NCBI RefSeq assembly: GCF_014641455.1
Contig: NZ_BMHT01000005.1
Location: 62,001 to 126,000, forward strand
Direction: 5' to 3'
Source: Hymenobacter cavernae
GTDB lineage: Bacteria > Bacteroidota > Bacteroidia > Cytophagales > Hymenobacteraceae
DNA length: 64,000 nt
A model generated the notes under the pieces. It saw only the letters and a list, made by a program, of their open reading frames with translations, was not told the DNA's origin and ran no database searches. Positions 7,698 through 15,750 of the stretch are shown here, piece after piece. The position numbers and the translations under genes are program-made. The stretch's first letter is position 1; each line of letters begins with the position of its first letter.

Positions 7698-8834
7698 CTA
7701 CCGCACGCACCGAAACCCGACGTGCGACATGCCCGAATCGAAGGCCGTGCCGCGGCGGGCGCTGGGACGGTAGCTTTCGCAGTAACTCACGTGGCAGAGA
7801 AAAGAGCCGCCTTTGGTTACACGCTTCGGGATGGTCGGCTCGTCGGGGTCGAAGCTAGCCTTAGGCCCATCAGGGTTTTCGCACTGGCCTAGACTCGCGA
7901 GCTTGATGTGCTCGTCGGCGCGGTACCAGTCGGCGCACCACTCCCACACGTTTCCGGCCATGTCATAGAGGCCATAATTATTGGCGGCAAACGACTTGAT
8001 GGGCGCCGTGCCGACGTAGCCGTCGGCTTTAGTATTTTGATTGGGAAAGTTGCCCTGCCAGATGTTGGCTTGCTTTTCAGTCGGCGGCGCGTCGCCCCAG
8101 GTGAAGCGCTTGGCCGCCAGGCCACCACGGGCGGCCCACTCCCATTCGGCTTCGGTGGGCAGGCGCTTGCCAGCCCAGCGGGCATACGCGGTGGCATCGT
8201 CCCACGATACCTGCACCACCGGATGATTCTCGCGGCCTTTCAGCGTGCTGCCTGGTCCTTCGGGGTGACGCCAGCTCGCGCCAGGCACCCAATGCCACCA
8301 CACGGTGTAGTCGTCGAGCGGCACTGGCTGGCTTGGCGGCGTAAATACCATGGCGCCAGGAGCTAGGTTTGCTTCGGGAGGTTTGGGCGTGCCGGGCGGC
8401 AGTTGCGTTTTGAGCTGCTCCCAATCAACGGGACGTTCGGCGGTGGTTTTGTAACCAGTGGCGGCCACAAAGCGGGCAAACTCCGCATTTGTCACTTCGT
8501 GCTCATCCATCCAAAAACCCGCCAAGCGCACGTCGTGGGCAGGCCGCTCGTTCGGGAAACTCTGTTCGTCGTTGGTACCCATCTGGTACTGCCCGGCCGG
8601 AATCCAGGCCATACCGGCTGGCTTTGGACCTTTTGGCGGCTCCGACTTCATCTTGTCAGCAGCTAGCGGTTTGCTTGCGGTTTGCTGACCTAGCTTTGAG
8701 TCTGGCGCGTAGCACATGGTCTGGGTGGCGGGGGCAGTAACAACTGACTTTTCGGTCGAATCCGCTTGCTGGCAAGCCACCAAACCTAGCCCTAGCCAAC
8801 CAAAACCCGCCGCAGTAATTAACCTGAAGAACAT
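7698..8834 (-). CDS. Lipoprotein formylglycine-generating enzyme (sulfatase maturase)
   Basis: This 378-residue protein belongs to the FGE/SUMF1 family, which oxidises a sulfatase Cys to formylglycine with oxygen and copper. The family core begins at MAWIPAGQYQMG and includes the MDEHEVTNAEFARFV segment, NHPVVQVSWDDA, RLPTEAEWEWAARGG, and NVWEWCADWY. Near the C-terminus, SFLCHVSYC places Cys347 and Cys352 five residues apart, as in the catalytic pair of human FGE. Many related proteins in Bacteroidota lack this pair, so this one is likely a true maturase. It begins with a lipoprotein signal (lipobox LVAC), putting the enzyme in the periplasm with the exported sulfatase at 5090-6703. It lies 68 bases after the pectinesterase genes on the same strand. 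Confidence 0.85.
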   Translation of the reverse strand: MFFRLITAAGFGWLGLGLVACQQADSTEKSVVTAPATQTMCYAPDSKLGQQTASKPLAADKMKSEPPKGPKPAGMAWIPAGQYQMGTNDEQSFPNERPAHDVRLAGFWMDEHEVTNAEFARFVAATGYKTTAERPVDWEQLKTQLPPGTPKPPEANLAPGAMVFTPPSQPVPLDDYTVWWHWVPGASWRHPEGPGSTLKGRENHPVVQVSWDDATAYARWAGKRLPTEAEWEWAARGGLAAKRFTWGDAPPTEKQANIWQGNFPNQNTKADGYVGTAPIKSFAANNYGLYDMAGNVWEWCADWYRADEHIKLASLGQCENPDGPKASFDPDEPTIPKRVTKGGSFLCHVSYCESYRPSARRGTAFDSGMSHVGFRCVR

Positions 8835-8902
8835 AATACAAATCTACTGTTGCAGGACAACTAACTCGGCGCAGCGGCTTTTTCTCTCACACCAGACCTA
8901 GG

Positions 8903-9907
8903 TTATTTCTTCGCCGGCTCCCAGGCTTCTGCGCCGGCAAAGATGTTTTTGAGCGTGTATTGCTTTGCTTCTTTGGCCGTGAGCTGGTGCGACCACGCCA
9001 CCCGACCCTTTGGGTTTGCACCGGGGCCAGTGGAGTTATATTCCGCGTAATAGGCGGTTTTCTCGTTCTCGGGGTTGCGCCAGTTGTCCCAGCCCGCGGC
9101 CGTGATGTGTGCGCCCATTTCCGTGTTGATAAACACCGTTTTGGCATTCGGGCGCCAGGGCCGACCTAGGTACACTTTCTGCGCCTCGGCATCGGCGGTG
9201 AGCTTGCAGTTGAAGAACACGTAGCCGTATTTCTGGCGCTGCGTGGTGCTGGCCGCCGTGATGTAGGAGTTGCGCTTGCTGTGTAATTCACAGCCGTCGA
9301 ACACGACCGTTGCAGTGCCGAACAGGAAATCCGTGGTGCCTTCAATGTAGCAGTTCTGGTAATACTGCCGGCTGTTCTCCACGGCCATAAAGAGCGTATC
9401 CTGGTTGCCCAGCATCCGACAGTTGCGGAACGTCGCCCGGTCGCCTTCCACGTGCAGCGCCACGGCTTGCCCCACCGGGCCGGCGGAATTTTCGAAGGTG
9501 ATGTTCTCGGCCGTGAAATCGTTGGCCTGCACCAGCACCGTGTGCGAGCTGTAGGTGTTGTGCTTCTCCGCGTCGCCGGTGTGGTCGCCGTAGGTGATGA
9601 TAACCCCGTCGCGACTCTCCCCGAGTAGCGTAACGTGCGTTTTGTGGGCGGGCACCACCAGCTTTTCGTGGTACGTGCCGTTCTTAATAAAGATGGTCAC
9701 GGTAACCTGCGACAAGTCGCGCGAGGCATTCACCGCCTCCTGAATGGTTTTGTAATCGCCCGAGCCGTCGGGCGCCACCGTCATGCGCGTGACTTGGGGA
9801 GGCGGTGTAGTCGGCTTTGCAGCGGGTACGGACGTAGTTACCTGGGCGTATAGTTGCGGCGCAACAAGTACAAGGGAGCTAGCTAAGAGGAAGTTTCGCA
9901 GGGCCAT
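8903..9907 (-). CDS. Pectin methylesterase, family CE8
   Basis: This 334-residue secreted enzyme removes methyl groups from homogalacturonan. The signal peptide is about 1-22 (ending LYAQ). All five family signatures are present: GTYHEK (77-82), QAVAL (147-151), QDTL with catalytic Asp170, DFLFG with catalytic Asp193, and LGRPWRP. The frame continues upstream for 57 codons, but that stretch lies inside the next gene and is not signal-like. I therefore start at 9907, where ATG overlaps the upstream TAA as TAATG, suggesting translational coupling. It is the second of a tandem pair of CE8 genes. Confidence 0.9.
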   Translation of the reverse strand: MALRNFLLASSLVLVAPQLYAQVTTSVPAAKPTTPPPQVTRMTVAPDGSGDYKTIQEAVNASRDLSQVTVTIFIKNGTYHEKLVVPAHKTHVTLLGESRDGVIITYGDHTGDAEKHNTYSSHTVLVQANDFTAENITFENSAGPVGQAVALHVEGDRATFRNCRMLGNQDTLFMAVENSRQYYQNCYIEGTTDFLFGTATVVFDGCELHSKRNSYITAASTTQRQKYGYVFFNCKLTADAEAQKVYLGRPWRPNAKTVFINTEMGAHITAAGWDNWRNPENEKTAYYAEYNSTGPGANPKGRVAWSHQLTAKEAKQYTLKNIFAGAEAWEPAKK

Positions 9908-10857
9908 TAGTCTTGGGTGGGGTTCCAGTTGCGCAGCACTTTGTCGCGGGTGTATTGCTTGGCTTCTTCGTCGGTGAGCTGGTGCGACCAAGGCACGCGC
10001 TGCTTTGGCTGAAAGCCTTTGCCTTTGTTCTGATACTCGGCGTAGTAGGCGGTTTTCTTGTTGCTTTCGTTGCCCCAATGGTCCCAGCCTTCGGGCTTGA
10101 TCTGCGGACCTAGGTCGCAGTTGAGGTACACGGTTTTGGCATAGGGTCGCCAGGGCCGACCTAGGTAGAAGCTACCCGCTGGCGCGTCGCCCGTGATTTT
10201 GCAGTTCTTGAACACATAGCCGTAGCGCGTGCTGTCGGGCGTAGAAGCCGCCGTGACGTAGCCGTTCTTCTTACAGAAAATCGTGCAGTCCTCAAACCAT
10301 GCCGTGCTGGAGCCGAAGATAAAATCTACGGTACCTTCGATGTAGCAGTCTTTATAATACTGGCGGCTGCCGTAGCCATACGTGTACAACGTATCCTGAA
10401 AACCCAGGAAGCGGCAGTTCCGAAACCTAGCTTTGTCGCCGGCCACCCACACGGCCACCGCCTGCCCGACCGGCCCCGAGGAGTTCTGAAACGTGATATT
10501 CTCGGCCGAAAAATCGCCACCGTAGATGTAAATGCTCGACGAGCCCGAGGTACCCTTGTCCTCCCCGAAGATGTTCTTCTTCTGGTTGTAGTCGTCGTAG
10601 GTGAGGATGGTTTGAGCTAGGTCTTCGCCAATGATTTTTACCAGGTTTTTGGAGCCAGCCAGCACCAATTTTTCCTTATACACGCCTTTTTTGATGAAGA
10701 TAGTCGTGACTTTCTTCCGAAAATCGGGCACGGCGTTGAAGGCTTCCTGCACGGTTCGGTAGTTGCCGCTGCCGTCCTGAGCCACAACAAAATCATAGGC
10801 AAAGGCGCGGCCAATCAGCAGCCAGCTAAGGCACAAAAGAGCAAGCAATTTCTTCAT
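9907..10857 (-). CDS. Pectin methylesterase, family CE8 (paralogue)
   Basis: This 316-residue secreted paralogue of the preceding CE8 has a signal peptide (about 1-20, ending RAFA). The signatures are GVYKEK (58-63), QAVAV (132-136), QDTL with Asp155, DFIFG with Asp178, and LGRPWRP. The C-termini of both proteins share a VPWSHQLT or VAWSHQLT segment with Ala/Lys-rich helix, so they arose by duplication. Its start overlaps the stop of the upstream acetylesterase by four bases (ATGA), and its stop overlaps the downstream start, so three genes form a tight operon. Confidence 0.9.
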   Translation of the reverse strand: MKKLLALLCLSWLLIGRAFAYDFVVAQDGSGNYRTVQEAFNAVPDFRKKVTTIFIKKGVYKEKLVLAGSKNLVKIIGEDLAQTILTYDDYNQKKNIFGEDKGTSGSSSIYIYGGDFSAENITFQNSSGPVGQAVAVWVAGDKARFRNCRFLGFQDTLYTYGYGSRQYYKDCYIEGTVDFIFGSSTAWFEDCTIFCKKNGYVTAASTPDSTRYGYVFKNCKITGDAPAGSFYLGRPWRPYAKTVYLNCDLGPQIKPEGWDHWGNESNKKTAYYAEYQNKGKGFQPKQRVPWSHQLTDEEAKQYTRDKVLRNWNPTQD

Positions 10858-11672
10858 GGGGTGGTGGGTTGGGCGTCTTTGCCTTTGGTGGGCGGCACGG
10901 CGTTTTTGGGCAGCGGCTTGGCAAAACGCTCAGCCAACGGCAAGTGTTGGGCTTTAATCTCGTTCACGGCCAGCTGCGCCATTTTGCGGGCACCTAGCTC
11001 GGTGAAGTGCGTGTTGTCTTCCCGGCCGTACGGATAGTTGGGGTGGTCGCCGGGGGCTAGCTGCAAATACAGCAACTTCGAGTTTTCGACGCCAAACTGC
11101 TGCACCAGTTCACGGCTCATTTTATCGAGGTCGATGAGCGGCACTTTGTACTGTTTAGCCACTTCGCTGGTCACGCGCGAGTAGGCTACGTGTGTTTCCT
11201 GCTGGCGGCCATCCTTATCGAACTTGCGTCGCGTGATGGGCGTGAGCAGCACCGGGTTCGCCTTTTTGCGCTGCGTCTCGGTCACGAACTTAATGAGGTT
11301 TTTGCGGTAATCTTCCGGCGGTGTGTAGCGGTCGGGGTAGTTCTCAGCTTCGTCGTTGTGGCCAAATTGGATGAACACGTAGTCGCCTTCCTGCAACGCA
11401 TCCACAACGGGCTGCCAGCGGTTTTCGGCTAGAAACGTGCGCGTGCTGCGGCCGTTCTGCGCCCGGTTATCCACCACCACTGTCGAATCGAAGAAGGTGA
11501 CCAGCGGCATGCCCCAACCCGTTTCCGGGAAAGTCTGCCTGACCTTGTTGGCCATCGTCGAGTCGCCGATCAGGTAGAGCTTGATCTTTTTGGGGCCAGG
11601 GCCGGCAAAAGCCAGCAGCAGCAAGAGGCTGAGCGGCCAGGCTTTTTTGAGGAAAGAGGAAAGCATTTTCAT
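10854..11672 (-). CDS. Rhamnogalacturonan acetylesterase-like SGNH hydrolase (CE12 type)
   Basis: This 272-residue SGNH hydrolase has a signal peptide (about 1-24). The catalytic GDST motif has Ser38, the oxyanion Gly and Asn lie in NRAQNGRST, GHND is at 104-107, and the final EDNTHF gives Asp219 and His222. This motif set and spacing fit rhamnogalacturonan acetylesterases, which remove acetyl groups from the rhamnogalacturonan I backbone so lyases and hydrolases can reach it. It overlaps the downstream pectinesterase start by four bases. A long inverted repeat separates it from a second gene of the same family upstream. Confidence 0.85.
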   Translation of the reverse strand: MKMLSSFLKKAWPLSLLLLLAFAGPGPKKIKLYLIGDSTMANKVRQTFPETGWGMPLVTFFDSTVVVDNRAQNGRSTRTFLAENRWQPVVDALQEGDYVFIQFGHNDEAENYPDRYTPPEDYRKNLIKFVTETQRKKANPVLLTPITRRKFDKDGRQQETHVAYSRVTSEVAKQYKVPLIDLDKMSRELVQQFGVENSKLLYLQLAPGDHPNYPYGREDNTHFTELGARKMAQLAVNEIKAQHLPLAERFAKPLPKNAVPPTKGKDAQPTTP

Positions 11673-11685
11673 AGCAAATAAAGAA

Positions 11686-11792
11686 GAAAGTCATTCCGAC
11701 CAGCGGGAGGAATTTCGCGTGCCAAAGTAACTTCCTGATGATTGAGATTACCACTGCACGCGAGATTCCTCCCGCTGGTCGGAATGACTTTC
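11686..11792. repeat. Long inverted repeat, CCAGCGGGAGGAAT family
   Basis: Arms of 37 bases (11686-11722 and 11756-11792) pair with one wobble around a 33-base loop. The arm core is TCATTCCGACCAGCGGGAGG. The same arm is found at 21469-21583, and a variant at 51051-51171. It sits between two acetylesterase genes read in the same direction. Confidence 0.85.
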
Positions 11793-11810
11793 TGGCGTGT
11801 TGGCTGGCAA

Positions 11811-12593
11811 CTACTTCGCCTGCGCATCTACCACCTTCGCGGCTTGACGCTGCACAATGTGGCTGGCTAGGTCTAGCTTCAAGGCGCGAATATCCGCCAG
11901 CACGATCTGCGCCATTTTACGGGCACCTAGCTCGTTGAAGTGCGTGTTATCTTCCTTGCCTTCCGGGTAGTTGGGGTGCTCGCCGGGCACCAGCTGATTG
12001 AACAGCAGCTTCGAGTTTTCGACGCCGTATTGCTGCAACAGCGCCTGACTTTCCCGATCTAGGTCGATGAGAGCTACTTTTTGCTCCTGCGCGGTTTTGC
12101 GCACGATTTCGGAGTACACTTCGTGCGTTCCTTCGACCTTGCCCGTTGCGTCGAACTTGCGGCGGGCCACGGGCGTGATGAGCACCGGCGTGGCTTTCCT
12201 GGCGCGCGTTTCGTTGATGAAGCGAATGAGGTAGTTCTTGTAGTCGGCTTCGGGCGTGTAGGTTTTCTTGGTGGGCACCTCGTCGTTGTGACCAAACTGG
12301 ATGAACACGTAGTCGCCTGGCTTGAGCGCGCTGGCAACTGGCTGCCAGCGGTTTTCCGCCACGAAGCTCTTGGTGCTGCGGCCGTTCTGGGCACGGTTGT
12401 CGACCGTTACGGTTTCGTCAAAAAAGATGGCGAAGGGCATCCCCCAGCCCGTTTCGGGGTAATTCTTCACCTCTTTTATCGACATCGTGGAGTCGCCGAT
12501 CAGGTACACGGTAATCTTATTGGGCGGCGCGGTAAACGCCGTCAGCAGCAGCAAACCCAGGGCAGCGACACTCGTCAAAAAACGGTTGGACAT
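11811..12593 (-). CDS. Rhamnogalacturonan acetylesterase-like SGNH hydrolase (second copy)
   Basis: This 260-residue paralogue of the 10854-11672 enzyme has signal peptide about 1-21, the GDST motif at 33-36, NRAQNGRST, GHND and EDNTHF. I start at 12593 (MSNRF), which gives a normal signal sequence. An in-frame ATG at 12617 would add eight residues. A GCAAACGTTCCCGG motif lies about 80 bases upstream and is shared with the region upstream of SusC, so the two transcripts may answer to the same regulator. It is likely the first gene of the esterase operon. Confidence 0.85.
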   Translation of the reverse strand: MSNRFLTSVAALGLLLLTAFTAPPNKITVYLIGDSTMSIKEVKNYPETGWGMPFAIFFDETVTVDNRAQNGRSTKSFVAENRWQPVASALKPGDYVFIQFGHNDEVPTKKTYTPEADYKNYLIRFINETRARKATPVLITPVARRKFDATGKVEGTHEVYSEIVRKTAQEQKVALIDLDRESQALLQQYGVENSKLLFNQLVPGEHPNYPEGKEDNTHFNELGARKMAQIVLADIRALKLDLASHIVQRQAAKVVDAQAK

Positions 12594-12672
12594 GCGAGTA
12601 AGATTGAGGGGGAACACAGCGAAGGACGGTGCATTTTAAGCGTGAAATGCGCTACCCGGCAATAATATTTAC

Positions 12673-12686
12673 GCAAACGTTCCCGG
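12673..12686. promoter_or_regulatory. Putative operator GCAAACGTTCCCGG
   Basis: The motif and its AT-rich left flank (ATATTTA then GCAAACGTTCCCGG) recur with a single mismatch at 26916-26929, upstream of SusC. A centre of AAACGTT resembles LacI-family operators. Both copies precede pectin-degradation transcripts read from the minus strand. No regulator gene is in the window. Confidence 0.5.
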
Positions 12687-12721
12687 AGTTCAGACCTAGG
12701 TTTTGCAAGCATAGATAATAA

Positions 12722-12828
12722 AGAACGTCATGCTGAGCTTGTCGAAGCATCTCGCGTGCAATGGTAATCTTTGTTGATAAGGTTACTACTGCGGTAGAGA
12801 TGCTTCGACAAGCTCAGCATGACGTTCT
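12722..12828. repeat. Long inverted repeat, CTGAGCTTGTCGAAGCATC family
   Basis: Arms of 32 bases (12722-12753 and 12797-12828) are perfectly complementary. The arm contains GTCATGCTGAGCTTGTCGAA. A diverged member is at 46981-47091. It separates the acetylesterase operon from the upstream deoxy-sugar genes. Confidence 0.9.
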
Positions 12829-12850
12829 GCTGTTTATAGCACCTAGCTTT

Positions 12851-13867
12851 CTACTCCAACTCTACCATAGCCTTGATAACGCCCGTGGCGGGATCAAGCC
12901 AACTCGCAAACTCCTGCTGCACCTGCTCAAACTGCACGCGGTGCGTGATGTAGGTAGTGGGGTCAACCTGCCCGGCTTTCATGGAAGCAATGACGTGCTC
13001 AAAATCCTCGCGGGTGGCGTTGCGGCTGCTCATCAGGGTGGCTTCGCGCTTGTGAAACTCGGGGTGCGAGAAGCTGATTTCGCCTTTCTGCAAACCCACC
13101 AGCACGTAGCGCCCACCGTGCGCCAGGTACTGAAAGCCGTTGTTGATGGCCCGCTGGCTGCCGGTCGCATCAATGACTACCGTGGGCATGTCGCCGCTGG
13201 TGATTTGCCGGAGCTGCTCGGTTACATCTGATGATAAGGCGTTTACGGTGTGCGCCACACCTAGCTTCTCTTTGCAAAAAGCCAGGCGTTGCTCGTTGAT
13301 ATCCATGGCAATGACGTGGGCGCCGGCAATGCGCGCAAACTCCATGATACCTAGGCCAATAGGGCCTGCACCTACCACCAGCACGTACTCGCCCGGTCGT
13401 ACGTTGGCACGCCGCACGCCGTGGGCGCCAATCGCCAGCGGCTCGACCAGGGCTAGCTCGTCGTAGCTCAGCCCTGCGCCGTGCACCAGCGAATAGGAAG
13501 GTACGGCGAGGTACTCGGCCATGCCGCCATCGATGTGGACGCCGCACACGTTGATCTGCGTGCAGCAATTCGGCAGACCCGAGCGGCATGCAATGCAAGT
13601 GCCGCAGTTGAAATACGGGATAAACGTGACGGCCTCGCCCACAGTGAAACCTTCCGCCGCACCTGCATCGGCCACTTCACCGGCCAACTCATGCCCCAGC
13701 ACGCGCGGATAAGCAAAGAACGGCTGCGTGCCTTCGTAAGCGTGCAAATCGGTACCGCAGATGCCAATGCGCTTGATTTTCAGGAGGCTATAGCCCTCCG
13801 GCGCCACTGGCGTTTCCCGTTCGGTGTAGGCGAACTGGCCGGGCTGTTCGCAAACTAATGTATTCAT
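12851..13867 (-). CDS. Zinc-dependent alcohol dehydrogenase, L-galactonate dehydrogenase (YjjN/LgoD) type
   Basis: This 338-residue medium-chain dehydrogenase has catalytic zinc ligands Cys37 (GICGTD) and His59-Glu60 (GHE). The structural zinc cysteines are at about 88, 91, 94 and 102, and the NAD-binding GAGPIG follows. Its segments GVHIDGGMAEYL, IDATGSQRAINN and HPEFHKREATLMSSRNAT match my memory of E. coli YjjN, which oxidises L-galactonate to tagaturonate. Here it is the last gene of a deoxy-sugar oxidation operon, so it may act on a related sugar acid. I start at ATG 13867; the frame opens nine codons earlier but that part lies in an inverted repeat. Confidence 0.8.
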   Translation of the reverse strand: MNTLVCEQPGQFAYTERETPVAPEGYSLLKIKRIGICGTDLHAYEGTQPFFAYPRVLGHELAGEVADAGAAEGFTVGEAVTFIPYFNCGTCIACRSGLPNCCTQINVCGVHIDGGMAEYLAVPSYSLVHGAGLSYDELALVEPLAIGAHGVRRANVRPGEYVLVVGAGPIGLGIMEFARIAGAHVIAMDINEQRLAFCKEKLGVAHTVNALSSDVTEQLRQITSGDMPTVVIDATGSQRAINNGFQYLAHGGRYVLVGLQKGEISFSHPEFHKREATLMSSRNATREDFEHVIASMKAGQVDPTTYITHRVQFEQVQQEFASWLDPATGVIKAMVELE

Positions 13868-13875
13868 TCTATTAA

Positions 13876-14003
13876 GCGTGTAGGAACGCGCCACGGCGCG
13901 TTCGATGTCCGCGCTATTTTGCGCTAAAGGTTAATAGGTAAGCAGTTATACTATCGCAGCCGCTCCGTTCAACGGTTGAACGCGCCGTGGCGCGTTCCTA
14001 CGC
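13876..14003. repeat. Long inverted repeat, GGAACGCGCCACGGCGCG family
   Basis: The arms gcgtgtaggaacgcgcc... (from 13876) and ...ggcgcgttcctacgc (to 14003) pair over about 25 bases. Each arm is itself a small palindrome (aacgcgcc / ggcgcgtt). The right arm overlaps the 3' end of the SDR gene. The repeat fills the gap between two co-directional genes of the putative operon. A partial copy (aacgcgccatagcgcgttcctacc) lies near 7680. Confidence 0.85.
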
Positions 14004-14786
14004 ATTAGCCAGAGCGCGGTCGAGGTGCACGTAGCCGCCATCAACGTGGACGATCTGGCCGGTGGTGTGGCTGGAGCACGCCGACAGCAGAAAGGCCGTG
14101 GTGTTAGCAATTTCCTCGGCCGTGGTCATGCGGTTTTCCAGCGGAATTTTGCTCGTGATTTCGCGCAGCTTCTCCTCCGGGTTGGGCAAGGTTTGAATCC
14201 AGGTTTCGTAGGCGGGTGTCCAACACTCGGCCACCACGATGGCATTCACGCGGATGCCGTATTTGAGCAGCTCCACGGCCCACTCGCGGGTGAGGGCGTT
14301 GCGGCCACCGTTGGCGGCGGCGTAGGCGGAGGTGTTGCCCTGGCCGGTTTCGGCGGTCTTGGAGGTGATGTTGAGGATGGCCCCTTTGCTCTTTTTCAGC
14401 TCGGGCAAGGCGTGGTGGGCCATGAGGTAGTAATGCACCACGTTCTTGTGCAGACTCGCCATGAAGCGCTCATAATCACCATTTTCCAGACCCACTCCGT
14501 CGTTTACGCCGGCATTGTTCACCAGGCCGTCGATGCGGCCGAACCGGGCCACGACGGCTGCCACGGCTTGCTCGCAGGCCGCAGGGTCAGCTAGCTCGGC
14601 GGCCACTTGCCAGGCCATGCCGCCCGTGGCTTCGATAGCCGCTACCGCATCCTGGTTGTCTTGCTCCTTGCGGCCGACAATCACCGGAATAGCGCCTTCG
14701 CGGGCCAGCACCCGGCTGATTCCTTCCCCAATGCCCTTGGCCCCGCCAGTGACAATAATCACTTTATCACGCAGTTGTAAATCCAT
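13998..14786 (-). CDS. SDR family L-fucose dehydrogenase-like protein with catalytic Lys replaced by Asn
   Basis: This 262-residue short-chain dehydrogenase has the cofactor motif TGGAKGIG (13-20), NNAG (90-93), catalytic Ser142 and Tyr155. The overall pattern NNAGVNDGVGLE, HYYLMAH, TSKTAETGQGNTS and VDGGYVHLDRAL resembles bacterial L-fucose dehydrogenases, which make the lactone from L-fucose. The active site reads YAAAN rather than YxxxK, so the usual Lys159 is Asn. Either activity is altered or this lineage uses another residue. It sits five bases from the lactonase gene, its expected pathway partner. L-rhamnose is an alternative substrate. Confidence 0.75.
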   Translation of the reverse strand: MDLQLRDKVIIVTGGAKGIGEGISRVLAREGAIPVIVGRKEQDNQDAVAAIEATGGMAWQVAAELADPAACEQAVAAVVARFGRIDGLVNNAGVNDGVGLENGDYERFMASLHKNVVHYYLMAHHALPELKKSKGAILNITSKTAETGQGNTSAYAAANGGRNALTREWAVELLKYGIRVNAIVVAECWTPAYETWIQTLPNPEEKLREITSKIPLENRMTTAEEIANTTAFLLSACSSHTTGQIVHVDGGYVHLDRALANA

Positions 14787-14791
14787 TCTTT

Positions 14792-15625
14792 TTACAGCTT
14801 ATAAAAGGAAGTAGCGTTGCCGCCCCAAAATTGTGCTTGCTCCGCGACGGAGAAGCCAGCCAGGTAATCCTGCACCAGACCTAGCATTCGGTCGTAGCCG
14901 CCGGCCACTTCGCACACGGGCCAGTCGGAACCAAACATGACTCGGTTCGTTCCAAATGCCTCAAATACGACATCCAGGTAAGGTCGAAAGTCTTGCGGTT
15001 GCCAGTGCTGCCAGTCGGCCTCCGTTACCATGCCTGATACTTTGCACCACACGTTTTCGTGGGTTGCCAGAGCCTGAATATCCTGTTCCCAGCCTTCTAT
15101 CTTTTGATCTTTGATGTAAGGCTTGGCAATGTGGTCGAGCACAAAGGGCTGATCGGGAAAGCCGGCTACCAGCTCGGTGGCGTAGCGAAGCTGATCGGGA
15201 AAGATGAGGATGTCGTAGGTGTAGCCGAACTCCCGCAACGCCTCAATGCCGCGCTTGAAATCGGGCGTGAGCATGAGCGCCCGGTCGGCCTCGCCCTGCA
15301 ACACATGCCGAAAGCCTTTCAGCTTTTCAAACTGCCGGTAATAACCCAGGCGCTCCGTGATGTTCGCAGCCCGCAGATCAATCCAGCCAACTACGCCTTT
15401 GATAAAGCTATAGTTATCAGCATTTTGTAGTTGAAAGTCGTTTTCTGCTTCCGACTGATCCGACTGCACCACCACAGAGCCGGCAAAGCCGTGGCGCTGC
15501 AAAATCGGACCTAGGTCCGGCGGCAGCCGGTCGCGACGAATTGCGGCCATGTCGTCCGTAATCCAGCTGTCGCGCACGGGGTCGAACTGCCAGAAGTGCT
15601 GGTGAGAATCAATTTTAGGGTTCAT
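14792..15625 (-). CDS. Amidohydrolase-family sugar lactonase (L-fucono/L-rhamnono-lactonase type)
   Basis: This 277-residue COG3618-type amidohydrolase has the metal HxH near the start (IDSHQHFW, His8 and His10), FRHVLQGEAD, a VLDHIAKP strand, CKVSG and the closing GSDWPV. These are typical of lactonases that open L-fucono-1,5-lactone or L-rhamnono-lactone in the non-phosphorylating pathway. It starts at 15625 (MNPKIDS); the open frame extends twelve codons further into an inverted repeat. The next gene downstream, five bases away, is the matching dehydrogenase, and upstream is the FAH-family hydrolase of the same pathway. Confidence 0.82.
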   Translation of the reverse strand: MNPKIDSHQHFWQFDPVRDSWITDDMAAIRRDRLPPDLGPILQRHGFAGSVVVQSDQSEAENDFQLQNADNYSFIKGVVGWIDLRAANITERLGYYRQFEKLKGFRHVLQGEADRALMLTPDFKRGIEALREFGYTYDILIFPDQLRYATELVAGFPDQPFVLDHIAKPYIKDQKIEGWEQDIQALATHENVWCKVSGMVTEADWQHWQPQDFRPYLDVVFEAFGTNRVMFGSDWPVCEVAGGYDRMLGLVQDYLAGFSVAEQAQFWGGNATSFYKL

Positions 15626-15634
15626 CGTAAGAGT

Positions 15635-15750
15635 GTAGCGCTGAGCTCCGGCTCGGCGCACGAGCGAAGCGAGTATCAGGGGTAAGCTGACGATTGGTAG
15701 ACGCGTAGGAACTCGCTTTGCTCGTGCGCCGAGCCGGAGCTCAGCGCTAC
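15635..15750. repeat. Long inverted repeat, GCTGAGCTCCGGCTCGGCGC family
   Basis: Arms of 40 bases (15635-15674 and 15711-15750) pair with one wobble around a 36-base loop. The right arm contains the stop codon of the FAH-family gene and the left arm begins ten bases from the lactonase start. It is the strongest hairpin in the window and lies within an apparent operon. Confidence 0.92.

Noticed and set aside
9908..10078. N-terminal extension of the downstream pectinesterase
   Set aside because: The extra 57 codons are inside the neighbouring pectinesterase and lack family character. The ATG at 9907 starts a proper signal peptide.
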